Origin: Rhizobium sp. BK418
GTDB taxonomy: Bacteria > Pseudomonadota > Alphaproteobacteria > Rhizobiales > Rhizobiaceae
Length of the DNA: 64,000 nt
Direction: 5' to 3'
NCBI RefSeq assembly: GCF_004341105.1
Contig: NZ_SLZK01000002.1
Location: 490,310 to 554,309, forward strand
Part shown: positions 16,648 to 26,601 of the stretch, in pieces
Layout: each line of letters opens with the position of its first letter
How positions within the stretch are numbered: the first letter of the stretch is position 1
Notes under the pieces: generated by a model
The model's input: the letters and a program-made list of their open reading frames with translations, nothing else
Told to the model about the DNA's origin: nothing
The model's database searches: none
Translations under genes and position numbers: made by a program

Positions 16648-17685
16648 ATGATGGACTTTGACGATTTCGGCGGCGCACTTGCCGGGAAACCGTTGACCCA
16701 GGCTGAAAAGGCGGCGGCAGTTCTTCTCGCTATGGGGAAGGGCGTCGCCGGGCGACTGCTGAAATATTTCACGCAGGCCGAGTTGCAGACCATCATCGGA
16801 TCTGCCCAGGCGCTTCGCGCCATCCCGCCGGACGAACTTCTGCAGCTCGTCAGCGAATTCGAGGATCTCTTCACCGAAGGCGCCGGCCTGATGGACAATG
16901 CCAAGGCGATCGAGGCCATCCTCGAGGAGGGCCTGACACCTGATGAGGTCGACAGCCTGCTTGGCCGCCGCACTGCCTTCCAGGCATACGAGACATCCAT
17001 CTGGGACCGCCTCGCCGAGGCTGAACCCGCTTTCGTCGCCCAATTCCTGCTGCGCGAACATCCGCAGACCGTTGCCTATATCCTGTCCATGATGCCTTCG
17101 TCCTTCGGCGCGAAGGTATTGCTGCAGCTTCCCGACAATCGCCGCGCCGACATCATGAACCGCACGGTTAACATGAAGGGCGTCAGCCCGAAGGCTGCGC
17201 AGATCATCGAAAACCAGGTCATGACGCTGCTTGCCGAAATCGAAGCAGAACGCAACGCATCTGGCTCGACCAAGGTCGCCGATCTGATGAACGAGATGGA
17301 CAAGCCGCAGGTCGATACGCTGCTTACCTCGCTCGAATCAATCAGCCGCGAAGCAGTCAACAAGGTCCGCCCGAAGATCTTCCTCTTCGAGGACCTCATG
17401 TTCATGCCGCAGCGCAGCCGCGTCATGCTGCTCAACGATATCTCCGCCGACGTTCTCACAGTCGCGCTGCGTGGTGCATCAGCCGAAATCCGCGAATCGG
17501 TGCTTTCGGCCATCAGTCCGCGCCAGCGTCGCATGATCGAATCGGATTTGCAGAGCGGCATGGCCGGCGTCAATCCGCGCGAGATCGCGATCGCCCGTCG
17601 TGCCGTCGCGCAGGAAGCGATCCGCTTGGCCAATGCCGGCCAGATCGAGCTCAAGGAAAAAGAAGGCGGTCCTGCGGCCGCCTAG
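16648..17685 (+). CDS. fliG: Flagellar motor switch protein FliG
   Basis: A 345-residue FliG, the rotor protein receiving torque from MotA. N-terminal (MS-ring binding), middle (EHPQTVAYIL, the FliM contact motif, about residues 134-143) and C-terminal torque domains are present; the last contains the VRPKIFLFEDLMFMPQRSR helix with charged residues facing the stator. Start is ATGATG at 16648 with a GGAGAGG ribosome-binding site; the second ATG is equally possible. A 138-base gap precedes flhB. Confidence 0.97.
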   Translation: MMDFDDFGGALAGKPLTQAEKAAAVLLAMGKGVAGRLLKYFTQAELQTIIGSAQALRAIPPDELLQLVSEFEDLFTEGAGLMDNAKAIEAILEEGLTPDEVDSLLGRRTAFQAYETSIWDRLAEAEPAFVAQFLLREHPQTVAYILSMMPSSFGAKVLLQLPDNRRADIMNRTVNMKGVSPKAAQIIENQVMTLLAEIEAERNASGSTKVADLMNEMDKPQVDTLLTSLESISREAVNKVRPKIFLFEDLMFMPQRSRVMLLNDISADVLTVALRGASAEIRESVLSAISPRQRRMIESDLQSGMAGVNPREIAIARRAVAQEAIRLANAGQIELKEKEGGPAAA

Positions 17686-17823
17686 ATGTAGAGCCATCGC
17701 AGCTGTTGACAAAACCGTTCGACGGCAAGGCAACGATTGATCGGCAGCAAACACGAGGTTACCCTTCATGGAAACAGGCCGCGCTCCAGCAGTGGCCTTT
17801 TTCTTTGACGGGAGGCCGGGCAT

Positions 17824-18903
17824 TTGGCCGATGAAGACAAGGACAGCAAAACAGAGGCCCCGACCGCGAAAAAGCGGTCTGATGCTGCCGAAAAAGGTAA
17901 CACCCCCCACTCACGCGAAATCTCGATCTTCGCGACGATTCTGGCGACTTTCATCTATCTCGTCTTCTTTCTTCCGAACGCGACGTCACGCATGGCCGAA
18001 ACGCTGCGCGACATTTTTGAACAGCCGGACCAGTGGAGGATCGAGACCGGGCCTGACGTCATCTCGCTTTTTGCGAAACTCGGCTGGGCCGTGGCCGCGT
18101 TTCTGGCTCCTGCCTTCATCATGTTCATGGTGTTCGGTATCGCCTCGTCCGTCTTTCAGAACTTGCCGACGCCGGTTCTCGAACGCATTCGCCCACAGGC
18201 CTCGCGTATTTCAGCGATCAAGGGATGGTCGCGGCTCTTCAGCCTTCAAGGCCTCATCGAATTCGGCAAATCGCTCTTCAAGGTGGTGGCCGTCGGGGTG
18301 ATCCTCTCCTTCGTCCTCAGAAGCGAATATTTCGGGTCGATCGATGCGATGTTCTCCGATCCGCAGACGATCATGGTTCGCATGATGACGGCGATGCGCA
18401 AGATCATCATCGTCATGCTGGTCGCCACCGCTATTGTCGCCATCGCGGACGTCTTCTGGACGCGTTATCACTGGTTCACCGAACTGAAGATGACGAAGCA
18501 CGAGGTGAAGGAAGAAAACAAGCAGTCGCAGGGTGACCCCTTCGTCAAGAGCAGGCAGCGTTCCGTCATGCGCGACCGCGCCCGCCGGCGTATGATCTCC
18601 AGCGTCCAGCGCGCCACCCTCGTCATCGCCAATCCGACCCACTATGCCGTGGCGCTGCGTTATGTGCGCGAGGAAAATGACGCGCCGGTCGTCCTTGCCA
18701 AGGGCCAGGACCTCATTGCCTTAAAAATCAGAGAGATCGCCGAAGAGAACAACATTCCCGTGTTCGAGGATCCACCTCTCGCACGCTCCATGTTTGCGCA
18801 AGTCTCGGTGGATAGTGTCATCCCGTCAGTCTTCTATAAGGCCGTCGCAGAACTCATTCATCGGGTTTACGCAGCGGAGGCCAAGAACAAACGGGTAAGA
18901 TAA
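17824..18903 (+). CDS. flhB: Flagellar export switch protein FlhB
   Basis: A 359-residue inner-membrane component of the export apparatus that controls the rod/hook-to-filament substrate switch. The N-terminal [21 protein letters not shown] is conserved, four membrane helices span about 32-215, and the cytoplasmic domain carries the autocleavage motif N270-P-T-H273. The start is a TTG at 17824 with GGAGG eight bases before it. It is followed 5 bases later by a small unnamed gene. Confidence 0.96.
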   Translation: MADEDKDSKTEAPTAKKRSDAAEKGNTPHSREISIFATILATFIYLVFFLPNATSRMAETLRDIFEQPDQWRIETGPDVISLFAKLGWAVAAFLAPAFIMFMVFGIASSVFQNLPTPVLERIRPQASRISAIKGWSRLFSLQGLIEFGKSLFKVVAVGVILSFVLRSEYFGSIDAMFSDPQTIMVRMMTAMRKIIIVMLVATAIVAIADVFWTRYHWFTELKMTKHEVKEENKQSQGDPFVKSRQRSVMRDRARRRMISSVQRATLVIANPTHYAVALRYVREENDAPVVLAKGQDLIALKIREIAEENNIPVFEDPPLARSMFAQVSVDSVIPSVFYKAVAELIHRVYAAEAKNKRVR

Positions 18904-18908
18904 GTCGA

Positions 18909-19349
18909 ATGAAAAAATGCCCCTACTCTGCCCAGCGTGAAAAAATCCTTGCAGAAGCGATCATACCGGTCGCAACCGAGCTCAGGCTCCTGGATGCATC
19001 CGATCTCATTTCTTTGCTGCGCTTCGAGTATTACGGCAATCTCACCGACCTCGTCGCCTCTGCGGCGGAACTGTTTTTCCATCCCGGCACTGTCAACTTC
19101 GGCCTGGGTGGGAATTATACGCTGGAATGGGGCGGCAAGCCCGAAGTTGTACTCGACCTCGAAATCAAACCGCGCGGCGTGACCATCTATGCTCAGCTGA
19201 CGCTGGCCGAAGATCATGCCGGGATCGAGATCAATCATATTTCCTTTCAGAACGCGTCGAGCGATCCGGATGAAAACACAGCTTTCCTTAAAAAGAGCCT
19301 GCGCGAAGCGCGCTATACAGTGGCAGGACCACAGGCGCTCGCCGGCTAA
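18909..19349 (+). CDS. Uncharacterised protein following flhB
   Basis: A 146-residue soluble protein I cannot assign. It begins MKKCPYSAQREKILAEAIIP, has a helical first third (ELRLLDASDLISLLRFEYYG) and a beta-rich middle (YTLEWGGKPEVVLDLEIKPR, then GVTIYAQLTLAEDHAGIEIN). There is no signal peptide or membrane segment. It begins 5 bases after flhB, so it is probably translated from the same message, and ends just before the terminator shared with visR. An export or assembly function is suggested by position only. Confidence 0.75.
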   Translation: MKKCPYSAQREKILAEAIIPVATELRLLDASDLISLLRFEYYGNLTDLVASAAELFFHPGTVNFGLGGNYTLEWGGKPEVVLDLEIKPRGVTIYAQLTLAEDHAGIEINHISFQNASSDPDENTAFLKKSLREARYTVAGPQALAG

Positions 19350-19371
19350 GGTATTTTTCGTTGGGACTATC

Positions 19372-19398
19372 AGGCCCGGCCCCACAAGTGCCGGGCCT
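19372..19398. terminator. Bidirectional terminator between the flhB operon and visR
   Basis: A perfect 9-bp stem (AGGCCCGGC at 19372-19380 with 19390-19398) and a 9-base loop lie between convergent genes. Flanking T-rich tracts are short. Confidence 0.7.
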
Positions 19399-19405
19399 TG
19401 CTGTG

Positions 19406-20152
19406 TCAGCTGATATAGCCCAGGCGTATTGCCTTGGCGATCGCCTGGATCCGGTTGACCGAATCAAGTTTGATGGTCGCCGAACCGAGATAGGCGTTCA
19501 CCGTATGCACCGACAGACCGAGCTTGTCGGCGATTTCTTCGCTTATGCGGCCGTCGCCAGCAAGCTGAAGACACGCGATCTCGCGTTCGCTCAGCGCTTC
19601 GGTCGCCGCCGCACGCCGCTCATCGAGCGACAGCAGATCCATCATGACATTGCAGCAGCGGCCGTGCAGCTCGATGATCGTGTCGCTCGACGGATCGATA
19701 TCATCGCCGGTGAAGACAACGAAGCCATTGCCGATAGCGCCGAGGCGCACCGGAAAGGCAAGGCCGGAGAAAGGCACGATACCGTCTTTCAATCTCACCA
19801 TGAAGGGAGAGAAGTCGGCAGGACCCGGAGCCGCACGATCGTGACTACCGGCCCAGAACAGCGGCAAAAGCGAACGATCGATATGGTCGAGCAACGCCTC
19901 GCCATGAGCATCGACGAGGGCCTTGCCGAAGCCGGTATTCGAGGGACCCCAATTCTCCAGCTCGCAAATTAGTCGCTGCTTTGCCGGCACACCGGAGCCG
20001 CTGACGCGAAAGACGGCGAAGCCCTGCGCATCCGCGAGCTTCTGCATGGCAATCAGGCGCGGGAAAAGGTCGGACCGGCTGGAAATCCTGTTCACACGTA
20101 CCATGCGCATCTGGTCCGCATTGCTAATCGCCCTGCCCGGTTGCTGCCCCAT
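19406..20152 (-). CDS. visR: LuxR-family motility regulator VisR
   Basis: A 248-residue transcription factor. An N-terminal ligand-binding-like domain is followed by a LuxR/GerE helix-turn-helix at the C-terminus (about 180-245; SEREIACLQLAGDGRISEEI then LGLSVHTVNAYLGSATIKLD). In S. meliloti VisN and VisR act together as the master activators of flagellar, motility and chemotaxis genes. The gene lies 8 bases after visN in the same operon. Confidence 0.93.
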   Translation of the reverse strand: MGQQPGRAISNADQMRMVRVNRISSRSDLFPRLIAMQKLADAQGFAVFRVSGSGVPAKQRLICELENWGPSNTGFGKALVDAHGEALLDHIDRSLLPLFWAGSHDRAAPGPADFSPFMVRLKDGIVPFSGLAFPVRLGAIGNGFVVFTGDDIDPSSDTIIELHGRCCNVMMDLLSLDERRAAATEALSEREIACLQLAGDGRISEEIADKLGLSVHTVNAYLGSATIKLDSVNRIQAIAKAIRLGYIS

Positions 20153-20160
20153 AATTCCCC

Positions 20161-20907
20161 TCAGACGAGATTGTTGCGAACGGCGAAGGCTATCGCCTCG
20201 GAACGCGTCTTCGTTGCAGTCTTGCGCATCACGCTGGTGATGTAGTTATTGATGGTATTGCGGGAGATACCAAGGATCATGGCGATCTCGTCGCTCGTCT
20301 TGCCCTCGGCGATCCAGAAGAGACATTCCAGCTCCCGCTCCGTCAGCTCGAAATCACGATCAACTTTGGTGCCCCCGCAACGAAGGAAGCTCGCGAAATA
20401 GCCGGCAAGGAGGCCCACGTCGCGCAGACGTTCCGGGGAAAGAACGAAGCCCTCCGCGAAGAGGAACATCAGCGCCAGCCGGGAGCGGCCGACATTGAAG
20501 GTCAGCGAGCAATATTGGCGGCTTGCGTCATGCGGCACCTCGGCGCTTTCGGGAAGGAGCGCGAAGCCTGGCTGCAGCACCTGCATGCACTTGTCGAATT
20601 CCGTCGAGCGCGCATAACCGGCAACCAGGTCATTGGCGACCTCCTTCACTAGATCGAAGGGCCAGTCAGACGAGACGATAAAATCCAGACCGCTTTCCTG
20701 GATGAGGTCGCAGCGCGCCATCAGATAATGCATGGCGCCGACATAGTCGGTCAGCGCCCGCAAGCCAGCCTGCAACTTTCCGGTTTCAGCAACGACACGC
20801 AGACGATCGATCAGTTCGTCGCGCGGCTGAAGATCCGGCACATTGGCTCCGGCAAAACTTGCCATATGCTTCTCGCCTTTATTCGCCTGAAATATATCCA
20901 TATCCAT
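20161..20907 (-). CDS. visN: LuxR-family motility regulator VisN
   Basis: A 248-residue partner of VisR with the same layout: N-terminal sensing-type domain and C-terminal GerE helix-turn-helix (about 180-245; LTERELECLFWIAEGKTSDE then LGISRNTINNYITSVMRKT). An internal ATG at 20865 (MASFAG) has a better ribosome-binding site (AGGCGAG) than the first ATG at 20907 and would give 234 residues, so the start is uncertain. Gene order matches S. meliloti. Confidence 0.92.
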   Translation of the reverse strand: MDMDIFQANKGEKHMASFAGANVPDLQPRDELIDRLRVVAETGKLQAGLRALTDYVGAMHYLMARCDLIQESGLDFIVSSDWPFDLVKEVANDLVAGYARSTEFDKCMQVLQPGFALLPESAEVPHDASRQYCSLTFNVGRSRLALMFLFAEGFVLSPERLRDVGLLAGYFASFLRCGGTKVDRDFELTERELECLFWIAEGKTSDEIAMILGISRNTINNYITSVMRKTATKTRSEAIAFAVRNNLV

Positions 20908-21393
20908 TGGCAGTGCCCTGCGGCTGAGAAACTATCTATTCTCGGAAAGAAGTTCGGTTTTTGTGAAAGAGATTCAATCACATGCCCCAGCGAATCCCAC
21001 TTCGAATCACTTAAGGGTAAGCCAAGCAGCATAAATCACCATCTCCGACTTCTGGGGATTTACATTTGAGGCCTTCCGTGCGGTGATTCGATCACCCTCC
21101 ACTCTCGCAAAGATATATTGAGCTAAGATGATTCTGACTTTGGCCGCAACGTTCCTCGCCTTATGCGCGAGTCAAGGCGGAGAGGATTATTATTAAGCAT
21201 GATTAAATTACCACAGTCATGACAGGGTGAACGATGCGTCCACATGCCCGCAGGAAGCAAATTTCAAGCCCAGAAGAGCAATGCGCTGTCGCTCTGAGGG
21301 CTAAATACTTACATCGCATGGCCTGTGCATGGCCGCTGGACCCGATGCCATGCTGTCTAACGCTCTTTACATCCGAATTCTCTATCGCAAAGA
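20908..21393. promoter_or_regulatory. Region upstream of visN
   Basis: About 490 bases without a convincing gene. The composition is clearly more AT-rich than the neighbours, as expected for a promoter of a master regulator. A short open frame at 21234-21464 lacks recognisable features. The visNR promoter should lie in the part nearest 20908; no boxes are assigned. Confidence 0.5.
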
Positions 21394-21416
21394 AACCGGC
21401 TCTTCACGGGCCGGTT
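21394..21416. terminator. Putative hairpin downstream of fliF
   Basis: A 7-bp inverted repeat (AACCGGC at 21394-21400 with GCCGGTT at 21410-21416) with no strong T-run. It may back up the hairpin next to the fliF stop. Confidence 0.35.
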
Positions 21417-21469
21417 GGGATTGCCGATGACGCTTTCGTGACCACGCGACCGATCCACGGATGAAAAGA

Positions 21470-21493
21470 AAAAGGCCGGTTTCCCGACCTTTT
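21470..21493 (-). terminator. Terminator of fliF / the che operon
   Basis: An imperfect inverted repeat (AAAAGGcCGG with CCGaCCTTTT) immediately after the fliF stop codon. In the minus direction it ends in a CCTTTTT-CTTTTC tract. It probably ends the long icpA-to-fliF transcript. Confidence 0.7.
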
Positions 21494-21495
21494 CA

Positions 21496-23187
21496 TCATG
21501 CTGCTTCGTCGATGGCCCATTTTCTGAGGATCTTCGCGGCGCGCTCCTCGTTGATCTCCACCATGCGAGCGAGCTTGCGTTCCGGACCTTCCTTGACGCG
21601 GCGGTTGAAATTGCCGTCGTCGTCGCCGAGGCTGAGCAGATCCTCGGTGCTGTCGAAGCCGAAGTCGGAACCGAAGCCATCCATAAGGGCGCCGCCCGGG
21701 GAAGCGCTTGCCGGTGCAAAATCCGGCAGTTCCAGGCCAGCCGATTCCGGCGACGCATCGCCGAGCGCCGCAATGGAGCCGGAACCGTTGACAGTGCGGA
21801 TGAGAGGACGGACACCAAGCCAGACGACCACGAAGGCAACTGCGACAAAGGCCAGCGAGTTGATGATGCCGGCGAGATTGCGGCTCAGCATATCCATGAC
21901 ATGGATGCCGCTGTTTGCCTCGTCGAGAAGCTGGTTTTCAAGGAAGTCCATCGCCGTGACGGTGACCACGTCGCCGCGGTTGGTATCGATGCCGGCGGCC
22001 GAAGCGACAATCTTCTGCATTTCGGCAATATAGGCATCGATCTTGGCCTGATCAGCCGGTTCGCCAACCATCTTGGCGATACGCCCCCTGTTGACGACGA
22101 CGGCGACCGAGAGTTTTTCGACCCGGTAGCTGTTGCGCGTCGTGGCCGTGGTCTTGCTATTGATTTCGTAGTTGGTCTGTTCTTCGCGCTTGTCGGACTT
22201 GTCCTCCGACTGCGGACCATTGGCGCCGCCGGAGTCGGGTGCCGCTTGCGGAATGTTCTGTTCGACCGTCGTAGCGTTGTCGGACTGACGCTGCTGGGAC
22301 TGCGCGTTTTCCTTGGTGGAACGAACCGAGCGCTCGACCTTGGATTCGGGATCGTAGATGGTTTCCTGGATCTGTTGGGCGTCAGTGTTCAGGTTGGCCG
22401 TGACGCTGGAGCGGAAGTTGTCCATGCCGAGGAAAGGTGCGAGCGCCTTATCGATATTCGATTCGACTTCCTGCTGGACGTTCTGAACGATGTTGAGCGA
22501 GCGGTTCAAGGTGCCGTTGGCGGCGTCATCGCCGGAGGCAAGGAGCTGGCCAGCGGAATCGAGGATCGTCACGTCAGCGACATCAAGCCCCGGCACAGCC
22601 GAGGCGACGAGGTGGCGGATCGAGGTGGCTGCGTTTCGCCCTGTCGCAGCACTGGCGCGAATCATGACGGATGCCGTGGGCTTCTGTTCAGCCTTACGGA
22701 AATTGCCAACTTCGGGCATGACAATGTGGACGCGCGCGGCGGTGATGCCTGAAATCGATTGAATGGTTCGAGCAATTTCACCTTCGAGAGCGCGTACGCG
22801 GGTCACTTCCTGCATGAAGGAGGTGAGGCCGAGCGAACCGACGTTGTCGAAGAGTTCGTAGCCGGCATTGGCGCTGTTGGGCAGACCGCGCTCAGCAAGC
22901 AACAGGCGGGCTTTGCCCGTCATGCCGGCCGGTACAGTGATGCTGGAACCGTCCGTTCCGACCTGGAAATCTATATTGCTTTCGGCGAGCGCCATGCTGA
23001 TCTGGTTGAGGTCAGGGGTCTCCAAGCCGATATAGAGCGTTTCCTGGGCCGGTTTGTTGACGAAAATGGCCGCCGCCAGGATGATTGCGATGGAAGCGGC
23101 GCCGACCCCACCAAGGATCATCAAACGCGTCCGCCCAAGGGAACCAAAGTTCTTAAAAATCTGAACTAATTGATTTAACAGATTCAT
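21496..23187 (-). CDS. fliF: Flagellar MS-ring protein FliF
   Basis: A 563-residue inner-membrane ring protein on which the flagellum is built. There are two membrane helices, at about 25-45 and 445-465, with the periplasmic ring-building domains between. LVASAVPGLDVADVTILDSA is a typical FliF segment. The cytoplasmic C-terminus (MVEINEERAAKILRKWA) binds FliG. It follows cheT after a 113-base gap at the end of the chemotaxis cluster. Confidence 0.96.
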   Translation of the reverse strand: MNLLNQLVQIFKNFGSLGRTRLMILGGVGAASIAIILAAAIFVNKPAQETLYIGLETPDLNQISMALAESNIDFQVGTDGSSITVPAGMTGKARLLLAERGLPNSANAGYELFDNVGSLGLTSFMQEVTRVRALEGEIARTIQSISGITAARVHIVMPEVGNFRKAEQKPTASVMIRASAATGRNAATSIRHLVASAVPGLDVADVTILDSAGQLLASGDDAANGTLNRSLNIVQNVQQEVESNIDKALAPFLGMDNFRSSVTANLNTDAQQIQETIYDPESKVERSVRSTKENAQSQQRQSDNATTVEQNIPQAAPDSGGANGPQSEDKSDKREEQTNYEINSKTTATTRNSYRVEKLSVAVVVNRGRIAKMVGEPADQAKIDAYIAEMQKIVASAAGIDTNRGDVVTVTAMDFLENQLLDEANSGIHVMDMLSRNLAGIINSLAFVAVAFVVVWLGVRPLIRTVNGSGSIAALGDASPESAGLELPDFAPASASPGGALMDGFGSDFGFDSTEDLLSLGDDDGNFNRRVKEGPERKLARMVEINEERAAKILRKWAIDEAA

Positions 23188-23300
23188 TCTGTTCTCGCAC
23201 GATCCGTCAAAGACAAAGCAGGCTTATTGCCTCATTTGACGAATAGACGCCGAAACTTGTGCGAGCGTTTCGTTCAGCGCCTGCAGGAATGAATCACTTA

Positions 23301-23687
23301 TCAGAAGAAATCGAAGTCACCGGCCGCCTTGCTGAGCGGCTGCGAGTGGCCGTGACGGGTGCCGCCGCCAAGGGCTTTCTGCATTTCGGCAAGCTTGACG
23401 AGGCTCAGCGCGGTAGCGACATCGATCGACCAGCCCTGTGGAATCTCGCCTGTGATGGTGTCGATGAATTCGGCCAGACCACGCGACTTTTGTACGGCCA
23501 GATCGATGCCCTGCATCACCTTCATGCTATCGGGAGAGTTCAGAATTTCGCTGCCGCCGAGTTCGATCAGCTGGGGTTCGATCCGCTCGATCAAGTAGGC
23601 AACGTCGTGAAGCTCGGAGACAATGCGCATCAAGATGTCGCTCAACGCCTCGACCGGCGCTGGCGGGTCAATCGGTGTAAAAGTCAT
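23301..23687 (-). CDS. cheT: CheT-like chemotaxis protein with a DxxxQ motif
   Basis: A 128-residue, mostly helical cytoplasmic protein. The open frame continues upstream, but the ATG at 23687 (MTFTPIDPPAPVEALSD) has GAGGA seven bases before it. Residues D62 to Q66 (DLAVQ) in the helix MQGIDLAVQKSRG match the DxxxQ phosphatase signature of CheZ-type proteins. Position after cheD at the end of the che operon matches the gene called cheT in S. meliloti, which I recall being linked to signal termination. Function here rests on motif and synteny. Confidence 0.75.
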   Translation of the reverse strand: MTFTPIDPPAPVEALSDILMRIVSELHDVAYLIERIEPQLIELGGSEILNSPDSMKVMQGIDLAVQKSRGLAEFIDTITGEIPQGWSIDVATALSLVKLAEMQKALGGGTRHGHSQPLSKAAGDFDFF

Positions 23688-23703
23688 ATAAAAATCCTCG
23701 CCA

Positions 23704-24258
23704 TCAAAAGAATTCGATACTCGTCTCGGCGGGCTTCTGCGGAGCGGCGGGACGCTGTTCGAGAGCGACGGTTCGCTGCGTTTCGGCACCGGTCAGGGGG
23801 TATTGCCGGGCACGGCCGGAAACCGGCCAATATTCGATCTTGCGTCCATGCTCTCCGCCGGTGCTGGAGCTGACCACCGGAATGCCTTCATCCCGCAGGA
23901 ACTGCACCGCGAAGGCCGCGTTCTGCTCACCGACGTTCGAGAATGTCGAGATCGTCTTCGCGCCTCCGAATATCTTGGCCTCCAGCCGGTCGCGCCGGGC
24001 GCCCTTTTTCAGCAGGCCGTTGATCAGCAGTTCCATGAGATGCACGCCATATCGCGTGGCATCGCCGCCGGTCATCGGGGTGTTGCCAGTCCCCGGCAGC
24101 AGGAAGTGGTTCATGCCGCCAACACCAGCGACGGGATCTCTGAGGCAGGCTGCCACGCACGAGCCAAGGATGGTCGTGAGCACCGCATCGGGGTCGTTCA
24201 GGACCTTATATTCACCCTGGATGATGTGCACGCGGCGGGCCGCACCCTCGATGATCAT
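23704..24258 (-). CDS. cheD: Chemoreceptor glutamine deamidase CheD
   Basis: A 184-residue CheD. The catalytic Cys (C34 in [15 protein letters not shown]) and His (H51 in [10 protein letters not shown]) are present. CheD deamidates receptor glutamines and can tune CheA activity. It overlaps cheY2 by 4 bases and is followed by cheT. Confidence 0.95.
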   Translation of the reverse strand: MIIEGAARRVHIIQGEYKVLNDPDAVLTTILGSCVAACLRDPVAGVGGMNHFLLPGTGNTPMTGGDATRYGVHLMELLINGLLKKGARRDRLEAKIFGGAKTISTFSNVGEQNAAFAVQFLRDEGIPVVSSSTGGEHGRKIEYWPVSGRARQYPLTGAETQRTVALEQRPAAPQKPAETSIEFF

Positions 24259-24644
24259 TTCAGGGCTCCAAACACGGCTTCGATAGCCGCTTTCATCTTT
24301 TCGATGGTGAAGGGCTTCGCCAGAACGTTGTTTGCACCTAGCTGTGCAGCCTTCGTCACCAGCGCACGGTCACCCTGTGCGGTGAGGATGATGAAGGCCG
24401 CCTTCTTGGTGTTGGGGTTGCTGCGAACAGCCTGCAGGAAGCCAAGGCCGTCCATCTTCGGCATGTTGAAGTCCGAGATCACGAGGTGGTGGGGCTGCTC
24501 CGACATGATCTTCATACCCTGCTCGCCATCGCCGGCGGCCGTGATCTGCTTGAAGCCGAGCTGCGTCAGTGCATCACTAAGCAGCAAGCGGCTCGTAACC
24601 TGATCGTCAACGATCAGAACTTTGATTTTCTCCGCGATCGACAT
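24255..24644 (-). CDS. cheY2: Chemotaxis response regulator CheY2
   Basis: A 129-residue single-domain receiver. The acidic pair (VDD, 13-14), phospho-acceptor D58 ([11 protein letters not shown]), Thr in ILTAQGD and Lys in LAKPF are all present. In S. meliloti CheY2-P is the form that acts on the motor, while CheY1 serves as a phosphate sink. It overlaps cheB by one base and cheD by four. Confidence 0.94.
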   Translation of the reverse strand: MSIAEKIKVLIVDDQVTSRLLLSDALTQLGFKQITAAGDGEQGMKIMSEQPHHLVISDFNMPKMDGLGFLQAVRSNPNTKKAAFIILTAQGDRALVTKAAQLGANNVLAKPFTIEKMKAAIEAVFGALK

Positions 24645-25693
24645 TATTCGGTCCCTTCCTTTCGGGCGGCTGTCATTTTCAGTATTTCTTCGCCGATAGC
24701 AGCCAGCGGAAGCTGCTGCTCAACTGCGCCAAGTTCGTAGGCAACTCTTGGCATTCCGTAAACAACGCAGGTTTTTTCGTTCTGGCCGAGCGTTCTTGCC
24801 CCTGCATGTCGCATTTTTAACAGCCCGGCAGCCCCATCGCGACCCATGCCGGTCAGGATGACACCCACGGCGTTGCGGCCGGCAAGCTCGGCAACAGAAT
24901 CGAAGAGCACATCGACCGATGGGCGATGGCCGTTGACCGGCCCTCGCTCGACCAGTCGGCAGCATGGTGCCGATGCGTTGGATACCTGCAGATGGCGCTC
25001 GCCACCGGGCGCAAGATAGACCTTGCCGATCTCGAGACGGGCGCCGTCGGTCGCTTCTTCCACGACCGGCGCGCAGAGGCGGTTCAGTCGTTCGGCAAAG
25101 CTCTTCGTGAAGGTCGGCGGCATATGCTGGGTGATGACGGTCGGCGGACAATTCGCCGGGTATTTCTGCAGAACGGCGATCAAGGCTTCCACGCCACCGG
25201 TCGAAGAACCGATCGCCACGATCTTGCGGCCGACGCGAAAGTCAGCGACTGCGGGCGGCGGCGTGACGGCCGTAGGCCTGGCGGGCTGGGCGAAATTGCG
25301 CTGCGTGCGAGCAGCAGCCTTTACCTTTTCGATCAGGTCGCCGAAGGGGCGCGGTTCGCCCGGCTGCGGCTTGCCGACACAATCGAAGGCACCGATTTCA
25401 AGGGCTGCGAGTGTTGCCTCCGCACCGCGATGCGTCATGGTCGAGACCATGATGACGGGCATGGGGCGCAGGCGCATGATCTTTTCGAGGAAGTCGAGGC
25501 CGTTCATGTTCGGCATCTCGATATCCAGCGTGACGACGTCAGGGTTGAGCCGCTTGATCGCCTCGCGGGCCTCCAGGGCGTCACCCGCCTGGCCTATGAC
25601 GTTGACTTCAGGATCGGATCTCAAGACGGCCGAGATCAGGCCGCGCATGGTAGGTGAGTCGTCAACAACGAGAACTCTTGCCGGAGCGCTCAT
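24644..25693 (-). CDS. cheB: Receptor methylesterase/deamidase CheB
   Basis: A 349-residue CheB. An N-terminal receiver has D57 ([11 protein letters not shown]). The C-terminal methylesterase domain carries the serine motif [11 protein letters not shown] and the [10 protein letters not shown] segment holding the catalytic Asp. The start at 25693 ([20 protein letters not shown]) overlaps the cheR stop by 4 bases; the open frame's earlier starts would run into cheR. Confidence 0.96.
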   Translation of the reverse strand: MSAPARVLVVDDSPTMRGLISAVLRSDPEVNVIGQAGDALEAREAIKRLNPDVVTLDIEMPNMNGLDFLEKIMRLRPMPVIMVSTMTHRGAEATLAALEIGAFDCVGKPQPGEPRPFGDLIEKVKAAARTQRNFAQPARPTAVTPPPAVADFRVGRKIVAIGSSTGGVEALIAVLQKYPANCPPTVITQHMPPTFTKSFAERLNRLCAPVVEEATDGARLEIGKVYLAPGGERHLQVSNASAPCCRLVERGPVNGHRPSVDVLFDSVAELAGRNAVGVILTGMGRDGAAGLLKMRHAGARTLGQNEKTCVVYGMPRVAYELGAVEQQLPLAAIGEEILKMTAARKEGTE

Positions 25694-26601
25694 GCCTTCC
25701 TCCCGATACCCTTGGTCGTATAGCGATAGGTGGTGATGCCGATATTGTCGAAGACGTGCTTGGCCTCGCCCGAGACGCGTTCGGAGTGGCCGATGTAGAG
25801 ATGGCCGCCCTCCGGCAACAGGCCGGCGAACCGCTGCCAGATCTTCATCTGCGTCGGTTCGTCGAAGTAGATCACGACGTTGCGGCAGAAGATGACGTCG
25901 AACTTGCCCTTGAACGGCCACTGGGCCATCAGATTCAGCTCGTTGTAGGTGATGAGACGCTTAACGCGGTCGTCGACCTGGAATTTGCGGCGCCCCTGCA
26001 TCTCGACCTCGGTAAACCATTGCTTACGCATAGCCGGGGAGACAGTTTCCAGCGCGTTTTCGTCGTAGGCGCCGGTCCGGGCGATCGCGAGGATCTTTGG
26101 GTCGATGTCGGTTGCGAGAATCTTGAAGTCGTAGTCGGCAACGTTCGGCATCATCGACAGAACGGTAAGTGCGATCGAATAGGGCTCCTGCCCGTCAGAA
26201 GATGCAGCCGACCAGATCCGGACGCGACCGCCTGCGCGCGCCCGGTTCAAAAGATCGGGCAGCACATGGTCGCGCAAGTGTTCGAAATGATGGTTTTCCC
26301 GGAAAAACCGCGTGAAATTCGTCGTCAGGTGCGACAGCATTTCACGCCGGGCGGCAGCACCTGCCGGCGCGGCGACAAGCTCGCAATATTCGCGGAACCC
26401 TGAAAGGCCAAGACTACGGATATGCTTCGACAAACGCGAATAGACCAGCGAGGCCTTCGTCTCGTTGAGATAGATGCCCGCATCCGCGTAGATCATGGCC
26501 GCGATTTCCGAGAGGTCACGACGCGTTAGCGGGTACTCCCCGCTCGCCAGAACCTCGTCGGCACCGGATTGCCGCTGATCTTTTATGCCAAGTGCATTCA
26601 T
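25690..26601 (-). CDS. cheR: Chemoreceptor methyltransferase CheR
   Basis: A 303-residue SAM-dependent methyltransferase that methylates receptor glutamates. The helical N-terminal domain is followed by the SAM fold ([44 protein letters not shown]). It overlaps cheW and cheB by 4 bases each. Confidence 0.96.
   Translation of the reverse strand: MNALGIKDQRQSGADEVLASGEYPLTRRDLSEIAAMIYADAGIYLNETKASLVYSRLSKHIRSLGLSGFREYCELVAAPAGAAARREMLSHLTTNFTRFFRENHHFEHLRDHVLPDLLNRARAGGRVRIWSAASSDGQEPYSIALTVLSMMPNVADYDFKILATDIDPKILAIARTGAYDENALETVSPAMRKQWFTEVEMQGRRKFQVDDRVKRLITYNELNLMAQWPFKGKFDVIFCRNVVIYFDEPTQMKIWQRFAGLLPEGGHLYIGHSERVSGEAKHVFDNIGITTYRYTTKGIGRKA

Noticed and set aside
21234..21464. 76-codon open frame upstream of visN
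   Set aside because: No family, poor ribosome-binding site, and it runs through the hairpin after fliF; treated as non-coding.
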